Shown one piece after another: positions 7,368 through 11,927 of a DNA stretch of 11,927 nt (positions within the stretch are counted from its first letter, which is position 1; each line of letters opens with the position of its first letter). Position numbers and translations under genes: made by a program. The stretch comes from Caryophanales bacterium UBA2753 (GTDB taxonomy: Bacteria > Bacillota_I > Bacilli_A > RFN20 > CAG-826), in assembly GCA_002353275.1 (NCBI GenBank), contig DEJH01000072.1, positions 2,406-14,332 of the forward strand, in the 5' to 3' direction. The notes beneath the pieces were generated by a model. That model did no database searches. It worked only from the letters and a program-made list of their open reading frames with translations, and was not told where the DNA came from.

Positions 7368-8674
7368 AACCTTTTCATCTCGCATTTCACTAGTCTACCT
7401 TTATGAGGGTAGAATTTATCGTCTTTTAAAATGAATTTGCCTCTAGCAATTGTGCCAACAATCTTATTAGATAAATGCATTCCTTCATATATAGAATAGT
7501 CCGCCACACCATGAGGTTTACCCACGACCTGAGGGTCACTAGACATAATCACTAAATCCGCGTAATTTTTAACTTTTATGCCGTTTTTGTACTTAAATCT
7601 TTGAATTTTCGCGGTATTTTGACACATTTTTTCAATGACTTTTTCACCAAACATTTCATACATTACTAAAAAGCTTGTCTCAATTCCGCCCACACCTAAA
7701 GGATGACCTTCTAAAAGTGGATGAGACTCTTTATCACTTTTATTAAATGAGCAGTGGTCAGTACCGATAGAGCAAATATAATCAAAATATTTGCACATCT
7801 TTCTTCTCTCTACTTCACTTCTTAAAGGAGGAGCAAAAGTATATAAATATCCATTGTCCTTTTTAAGAACTTCATTATTAAAAGCAAAGTATTGAGGACA
7901 TGATTCGATAAAAATGTATTTACCAATATATTGCTTATATTTGTTAACTATTTTTTCTAGAGTAAATCCACTAGAGCAATGCACCATATATAAGTGGCCT
8001 TTAGTTTTGACCGCCATTTCGCATAATTTAAGAGCCTCAGAAGTTTCTGCTTCGCTACTTCTAGCATTTGGCAAATCTTTATAAGTTAATTTTTTATCGT
8101 GTTTAATCATCTCATCATTTTCAATATGAGCGCACACCACAAACTTATATTTTCTAGATAGCTTTAAAAGTTTTTTGATATCTTCATCATAAGTTCTACG
8201 ATGAGTCTCAGAATAAGTAGTGAATAGTTTCACTGTATTCATTCCAAGCTCTTTCATCTTTAAAACATATTCTTTTAAATCGCCACTAGGCTCTTTAATA
8301 CAGGCGTGGAAATGATAATCAACATTACAACCTTTAGCTTCTTTTAATCGTCTATTATAAGTTTCCACTAATTCTTTAGCGTTCCTACTTGGATCTAAGA
8401 AATCCACTATAGTGGTTACTCCGCCATAAGCTGCAGTTTTACTGCCGGCAATGAAGTCGTCTCGACTAGTAATAGTTCCGCAATATAAAGCAAAATGAAC
8501 ATGAGGATCGATAAATCCTGGCAAGATTCGATTATGATGAACGTCAACTACTCTAGAAGCGCTAGGAGTGTCTACTCCAATATAAGAAATGCGCTCACCA
8601 GAAATACCGATATTCACTTTCTGAAATCGTCCGTTTATATAAGCAAAACCATTTACTAATAGTAAGTCGAGCAT
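7364..8674 (-). CDS. hyuA: Hydantoinase/dihydropyrimidinase-like amidohydrolase (HyuA-like)
   Basis: Cyclic amidohydrolase (436 aa) that hydrolyses a ring amide such as that of a hydantoin, dihydropyrimidine or allantoin-type ring to an open N-carbamoyl compound. The metal site is complete: His58 and His60 in DPHVH, the carbamylated-lysine candidate Lys149 in NTVKLFTTY, His183 in CAHIEND, His232 in MVHCSS and Asp306 in GTDHCSF. The ESCPQYF and PPLRS stretches are typical of the dihydropyrimidinase branch rather than dihydroorotase. The start lies one base after the stop of the Mo subunit, and no clear Shine-Dalgarno sequence precedes it (the upstream bases are A/T only), so translation is probably coupled. 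HyuA lies beside ssnA-type genes in E. coli and in gut purine clusters. The symbol reflects family and context; the actual ring opened is not determined. Cytoplasmic. Confidence 0.88.
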   Translation of the reverse strand: MLDLLLVNGFAYINGRFQKVNIGISGERISYIGVDTPSASRVVDVHHNRILPGFIDPHVHFALYCGTITSRDDFIAGSKTAAYGGVTTIVDFLDPSRNAKELVETYNRRLKEAKGCNVDYHFHACIKEPSGDLKEYVLKMKELGMNTVKLFTTYSETHRRTYDEDIKKLLKLSRKYKFVVCAHIENDEMIKHDKKLTYKDLPNARSSEAETSEALKLCEMAVKTKGHLYMVHCSSGFTLEKIVNKYKQYIGKYIFIESCPQYFAFNNEVLKKDNGYLYTFAPPLRSEVERRKMCKYFDYICSIGTDHCSFNKSDKESHPLLEGHPLGVGGIETSFLVMYEMFGEKVIEKMCQNTAKIQRFKYKNGIKVKNYADLVIMSSDPQVVGKPHGVADYSIYEGMHLSNKIVGTIARGKFILKDDKFYPHKGRLVKCEMKRL

Positions 8675-8675
8675 A

Positions 8676-11003
8676 TTATTTTTTTAATTCTTTAAGTCCT
8701 TTTAAGATCTTTTCCGGAGTAATTGGAAGAGTGTGGACTCTAACTCCAGTAGCGTTATAAATCGCGTTACAAATGACTGCTGGTGGGGTATCAATACCAA
8801 TTTCACCAACGGACTTCGCACCAAATGGACCTGTAGGTTCATAAGAATCTGCAAATTCACTTGTTAATTTATGGATTTCTTTATGGGTTGGGATGTGATA
8901 ACTAAGGAAGTTATTAGATAATAAATTACCTTTCTTATCGTATTTCACATCTTCGAAGCACGCCATACCTAAACCTTGAACAATACCGCCTTCAACTTGA
9001 CCTCTAGCAAGCATTGGGTTAATGGTGGTGCCACAATCAGTCACAGTGACATAATTTAAGACTTCATATTCGCCAGTTTCTAAATCAACTTCTACTTCCG
9101 CATAAGCTGCCATAAATGGAGGAGGAGAAACGTGACCAAAATAAGACTCAGTCACACTAGCTTGATGTAAGTTCTTGTTATATAACCATTGAACTGATAA
9201 ATCATATAAGGAGACGGTCTTATCTTTACTTGTAAAGATCTTACCATCAAATTCAACATTTTCAGGTTTTTCTCCAAGATATTCTGCTGCTTCTTTAATA
9301 AGTCTTTCTCTCATCTTAATTGCTGCTCTCCAGGCTGCATTACCACTAATATAAGTGGTAGAGGAAGCATAAGCGCCACAATCAAATGGAGTTAAGTCTG
9401 TATCCGAAGAATAGACCAAAATATTATCCACTGAGGTTTGTAATTCTTCAGCGACGATTTGGGCAATTAAAGTATCACTACCTTGACCAATATCTGTGGC
9501 TCCAACAGTAACGTTATAGCTACCGCCATCATTGAGTTTAATAGAACAGCTACCCATATCCATAAATGGAATACCACTACCTTGCATAGCAATAGCCATG
9601 CCATATCCTCTAACTTTAGTGTCGCTAACTTTCACTCTTGGCCAATTTTTATTCCAGTTAATTAATTCAGCACCACGCTTAATACAATATGGAAGTTTAC
9701 AAGATTCCATAATCATCGCGGTACCTTTAGTGCCTTCACCCATAATCTCAAAGATTGGGGAAGTTTCTTTTTCTTTCATGGAGTTCTTTTCACGGATTTC
9801 TTTTGGATCCATGCCAAGTTTTTCCGCAAGGATATCGATTGTGGACTCTAAAGCATAGTTACCTTGAATCGCACCATATCCTCGATATGCTCCAGCAGGA
9901 ACGTGGTTAGTGTAAACCACTCTTCCACCAAATCTCACCGCATCAACTTTATTATATAAAGGAAGAACTTTACTACCGACAATCATAAAGACTGTTAAAG
10001 CATGCTCTCCATAAGCACCAGTGTCACTTAAAGAACGACAATCAATCGCATTAATTCGACCATCTTTCATCGCTCCAATTCTCATTTGTATACGCATTGG
10101 ATGACGAGTGTAAGATGCCCCAAAGACTTCTTCTCTGGTATAAACTAATTTAGAAGGTAATCCTGTTTTTAATGTCGTTAAAGCACAGAACATTTCTCCG
10201 TGGAATGCTTGTTTACCACCAAATCCACCACCAACACGAGGTTTAATAAATCTAATTTTAGAAACTGGCAAACCTAAGGTTGTAGCCATAATTCTTCTCA
10301 TATGGAATGGAGTTTGAGTAGAAGAATAAATAACTAAACGATTATGCATATCAAGTCTAGCATTACTAGAGTGAGTCTCTAACATCGCATGAGCTTGGGC
10401 TTGAGTATAAAATGTTTCATCTACTACAACATCAGATTTAGCGAGTTCTTTTTCAACATCACCAACATGCATCTCATAGCTAGCCGCGACATTCTTTTTA
10501 GGATCAAATCCAATTGGGAACATCTCTTTAATGCCGTCTTCTGGATGGATAACTGATTTATTTTCATAAGCAGTTTCAAAATCTAAAACAGGTTCTAAAA
10601 CTTCATATTCTACTTTGATTAATTTAAGAGCATCTTCAGCGACTCTTTCATCAACGGCCGCGACCATTGCTACTTCATCCCCTACGTATCTTACATATTC
10701 ATCTAAAATGAACTTATCATGTGGAGATGGTTCTGGATAGCCTTGTCCCGCTCTAGAAAAGGAGACATGAGGGACATCTTTATAAGTAAGAACTAACGCT
10801 ACTCCATTTAATTTTTGAGCTTCACTCACATCAATAGATTTAATATGAGCAAATGCGTGAGGAGATCTTAAAATCTTAATCACTAAAGAATTTTGTTCAG
10901 CTAAATCATCAGTGTATTTGCCTTTACCTTGCATTAAGGCTCTGCCATCAAGGGAATGGGTTTTGTTATTAACAACTTTCATATTTTTCTTATCGATAGC
11001 CAT
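8676..11003 (-). CDS. Molybdenum hydroxylase module 1, molybdopterin-binding catalytic subunit
   Basis: Large subunit (775 aa, usual length for a separate subunit) of the xanthine dehydrogenase/aldehyde oxidase family, hydroxylating a carbon next to a ring nitrogen or an aldehyde with water as oxygen donor. The N-terminal aldehyde oxidase a/b-hammerhead domain spans about residues 15-140, and the molybdopterin-binding domains follow. Visible motifs are Gln230 (STQTPF, matching bovine Gln767), VGGGFGGKQ at 257-265, AYRGYG with Arg374, GATDIGQG near 501-508, GQVEGGIVQG near 668-677 and GAKSVGE with catalytic Glu734. At the bovine Glu802 position there is Gln265, at Phe914 there is Tyr376, and by spacing the Arg880 position is Val342. 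The substrate pocket thus differs from true xanthine dehydrogenase and from the second Mo subunit here. The substrate is unknown; another purine, nicotinate-like ring or aldehyde is possible. Selenium dependence cannot be judged from sequence. Confidence 0.93.
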   Translation of the reverse strand: MAIDKKNMKVVNNKTHSLDGRALMQGKGKYTDDLAEQNSLVIKILRSPHAFAHIKSIDVSEAQKLNGVALVLTYKDVPHVSFSRAGQGYPEPSPHDKFILDEYVRYVGDEVAMVAAVDERVAEDALKLIKVEYEVLEPVLDFETAYENKSVIHPEDGIKEMFPIGFDPKKNVAASYEMHVGDVEKELAKSDVVVDETFYTQAQAHAMLETHSSNARLDMHNRLVIYSSTQTPFHMRRIMATTLGLPVSKIRFIKPRVGGGFGGKQAFHGEMFCALTTLKTGLPSKLVYTREEVFGASYTRHPMRIQMRIGAMKDGRINAIDCRSLSDTGAYGEHALTVFMIVGSKVLPLYNKVDAVRFGGRVVYTNHVPAGAYRGYGAIQGNYALESTIDILAEKLGMDPKEIREKNSMKEKETSPIFEIMGEGTKGTAMIMESCKLPYCIKRGAELINWNKNWPRVKVSDTKVRGYGMAIAMQGSGIPFMDMGSCSIKLNDGGSYNVTVGATDIGQGSDTLIAQIVAEELQTSVDNILVYSSDTDLTPFDCGAYASSTTYISGNAAWRAAIKMRERLIKEAAEYLGEKPENVEFDGKIFTSKDKTVSLYDLSVQWLYNKNLHQASVTESYFGHVSPPPFMAAYAEVEVDLETGEYEVLNYVTVTDCGTTINPMLARGQVEGGIVQGLGMACFEDVKYDKKGNLLSNNFLSYHIPTHKEIHKLTSEFADSYEPTGPFGAKSVGEIGIDTPPAVICNAIYNATGVRVHTLPITPEKILKGLKELKK

Positions 11004-11005
11004 AA

Positions 11006-11455
11006 TTATTCCTCCTTAAGGTAGGCCTTAATAGCTTTTAATTGGCTATGAAGTCCACTGCAGCGGCATAAATTGCCAACGATATAATCATTAATTTGTT
11101 CATCAGTTGGATTTTTAATATTTTTCTTTAATGCATAAACAACTAAAGCGTATCCAACATTACAGAAACCACATTGATCCGCTCCTTCTTCTGCAAAATG
11201 ATAAGCGATTTTAGCAGCTTCTTCTTGTATACCTTCTATGGTAGTGACGTGTTTATTCTCAATAGAGGCAGTAAGAACACTACAAGACATCACTGGTTTG
11301 CCTTCTAATAGAAGTGTACAGCTACCACAAGTAGATTCATTACAACCAACTTTAACAGATTTAATTCCATGACTTCTTAAGGTCTCGGATAAATATTCAT
11401 CTGGTCTCACATCATATGACACTAAAGTGTCATTTAAATAAAATTTCACTAACAT
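11006..11455 (-). CDS. Molybdenum hydroxylase module 1, [2Fe-2S] subunit
   Basis: Small iron-sulfur subunit (149 aa, normal family length about 150-165) of a xanthine dehydrogenase family enzyme, relaying electrons from the molybdenum centre to FAD. Residues 1-75 form the plant-ferredoxin-type domain with Cys38, Cys43, Cys46 and Cys58 (pattern GCNESTCGSC). Residues 80-145 form the helical [2Fe-2S]-binding domain with Cys95, Cys98, Cys130 and Cys132 (QCGFC and NLCRCSG). All eight ligands are present, so both clusters should form. No signal peptide or membrane segment is seen, so it is cytoplasmic. It sits between the FAD and molybdenum genes of the same module. It is clearly diverged from the second [2Fe-2S] subunit at 2421-2888, for example CNVGY against CTPGM after the third ligand pair, so it is not a recent duplicate. 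Confidence 0.96.
   Translation of the reverse strand: MLVKFYLNDTLVSYDVRPDEYLSETLRSHGIKSVKVGCNESTCGSCTLLLEGKPVMSCSVLTASIENKHVTTIEGIQEEAAKIAYHFAEEGADQCGFCNVGYALVVYALKKNIKNPTDEQINDYIVGNLCRCSGLHSQLKAIKAYLKEE
11011..11017 (-). promoter_or_regulatory. Ribosome binding site fixing the start of the module 1 Mo subunit
   Basis: AAGGAGG stands 7 bases before the ATG at 11003. This favours that start over the in-frame methionine seven codons downstream, which lacks such a site. Confidence 0.85.
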
Positions 11456-11927
11456 TATTTACTGACCTCCTCAAGTCCTCTTCTCACGTAGACTTTCGCT
11501 AAGTCAACACGATACTCTTTAGAGGCATCTTTATTATCCATGAAGGAAAGTTCTTCAACCGCTAATTCAGCAGCGTGAGCAAAATCTTTACCTCCATTAT
11601 TTAAATATTCCATCGCTTTATAGCTTCTAGCGGCGACCATTGGTCTAGCGCCAACGACAACACGATATTCTTTATTAACTTTAGCGACTGCAATATTCAC
11701 AACTGGGAAATCTAAGGCGGTAGTTTTTACTTTCTTGAAGAAGCCTTTACCTTCGCCCTTTTTAATATGAACCGCCACTAAGATAGCGTTTAATTTACCT
11801 TTATAGTTTAAGTATTCTTCTAAGCTCATTTTTTGAGCAGGATAGAATTCTAATTCAACATCATAAGGAAGTAATCCAGTAATCACATCTGAGAAAGGAT
11901 ATCTTCCCATGATTGATCCTCCGATAG
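11455..11927 (-). CDS. Molybdenum hydroxylase module 1, FAD-binding subunit (5' end missing)
   Basis: C-terminal part of a medium, FAD-binding subunit of the xanthine dehydrogenase/CO dehydrogenase flavoprotein family, which passes electrons from the [2Fe-2S] subunit to an acceptor such as NAD+. The ATG at 11910 is not the true start. The frame stays open to the window edge, and the residues just before it read IGGSI, the usual second FAD-binding motif, followed by GRYPFSDV. The N-terminal FAD domain with its AGGTD-type motif is therefore outside the window. About 157 codons are visible, including the segment that shapes the C-terminal domain (ALDFPVVNIAV, then GARPMVAARS) and a typical YRVDLAKVYVRR tail. 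The stop overlaps the start of the [2Fe-2S] gene by one base, which suggests translational coupling. The subunit class is secure; the substrate of the complex is unknown. Confidence 0.9.
   Translation of the reverse strand, partial: IGGSIMGRYPFSDVITGLLPYDVELEFYPAQKMSLEEYLNYKGKLNAILVAVHIKKGEGKGFFKKVKTTALDFPVVNIAVAKVNKEYRVVVGARPMVAARSYKAMEYLNNGGKDFAHAAELAVEELSFMDNKDASKEYRVDLAKVYVRRGLEEVSK
11466..11472 (-). promoter_or_regulatory. Ribosome binding site of the module 1 [2Fe-2S] gene
   Basis: GAGGAGG lies 10 bases upstream of the ATG at 11455, inside the last codons of the FAD gene. It supports this start and independent re-initiation as well as coupling through TAATG. Confidence 0.8.

Larger units (their letters stand above)
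1..11927 (-). other. Single operon of eleven genes (both ends cut)
   Basis: All genes lie on the minus strand and are packed head to tail. Junctions in order of transcription are: 1-base TAATG overlap at 11455, 2-base gap at 11004, 1-base gap at 8675, 4-base ATGA overlap at 7364-7367, 2-base gap at 6067, 12-base gap at 4969, 11-base overlap at 2878-2888, 4-base ATGA overlap at 2421-2424, 18-base gap at 1564, and 2-base gap at 317. I see no hairpin terminator, promoter, tRNA, repeat or insertion sequence. Transcription as one unit is inferred from spacing and functional coherence. The first gene and promoter lie beyond 11927 and the operon continues below position 1. Confidence 0.9.

Noticed and set aside
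9483..9858. Two overlapping plus-strand open frames of 60 and 108 codons
   Set aside because: They are antisense to the conserved Mo subunit coding sequence, which has clear motifs on both sides of this stretch.
1..11927. Selenoprotein possibility, since SsnA-type clusters are linked to selenium
   Set aside because: No in-frame TGA within any gene is seen. Selenium in such hydroxylases is a labile cofactor that sequence here cannot show, and no selenium genes are in the window.
1..11927. Mollicute code (TGA as tryptophan) suggested by low GC
   Set aside because: TGA ends the genes at 7364 and 2421 at expected family lengths, and tryptophan positions checked use TGG.
1..11927. CRISPR array, transposon, attachment site, defence system or riboswitch
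   Set aside because: No repeats, transposase, integrase or leader-length noncoding stretch exists; the longest gap between genes is 18 bases.

Overview
The window is one uninterrupted minus-strand operon from a low-GC (by eye about 35-40%), probably strictly anaerobic bacterium. Strong AAAGGAGG-type ribosome binding sites point to a Bacillota lineage such as Bacilli/Erysipelotrichia-like or Clostridia. TGA is used as a stop (at 7364 and 2421), so the genetic code looks standard. Lineage is an inference from composition and gene content only.

Layout, in direction of transcription (high to low coordinates): (1) a molybdenum hydroxylase module of FAD subunit (cut by the right edge), [2Fe-2S] subunit and molybdopterin subunit; (2) two amidohydrolases, a hydantoinase/dihydropyrimidinase (HyuA-like) and an SsnA-like deaminase/amidohydrolase; (3) a PreA-like FMN dehydrogenase with two C-terminal [4Fe-4S] clusters; (4) a second complete molybdenum hydroxylase module in the opposite subunit order, Mo subunit, [2Fe-2S], FAD; (5) a threonine-synthase-like PLP enzyme and a second, different fold-type-II PLP enzyme cut by the left edge. 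Eleven genes, two of them partial, fill the window. The largest gap is 18 bases and several junctions overlap (ATGA or TAATG), so no internal promoter, terminator, RNA gene, repeat or mobile element is seen.

Working together: the combination of molybdenum hydroxylases, SsnA, HyuA and PLP lyases resembles the purine/urate clusters of gut anaerobes and the E. coli ygeW-ssnA-xdhD region. A reasonable model is anaerobic catabolism of a purine or related N-heterocycle: hydroxylation (or its reverse) at molybdenum, deamination and ring opening by the two amidohydrolases, reduction of a ring C=C by the PreA-like enzyme, and ammonia elimination from an amino-acid-like fragment by the PLP enzymes. The second molybdenum subunit keeps the xanthine dehydrogenase substrate-binding Glu, Arg and Phe, which supports a purine substrate. 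The first has Gln and Tyr at two of these positions and no Arg, so its substrate probably differs. Not in this window: YgeX, YgeY, YgeW or YgfK homologues, carbamate kinase, a PreT partner, cofactor maturation genes, a transporter and a regulator. The unusual points are the two mirror-ordered hydroxylases, the PreA-like enzyme instead of YgfK, and the PLP pair where a YgeX-type lyase might be expected.
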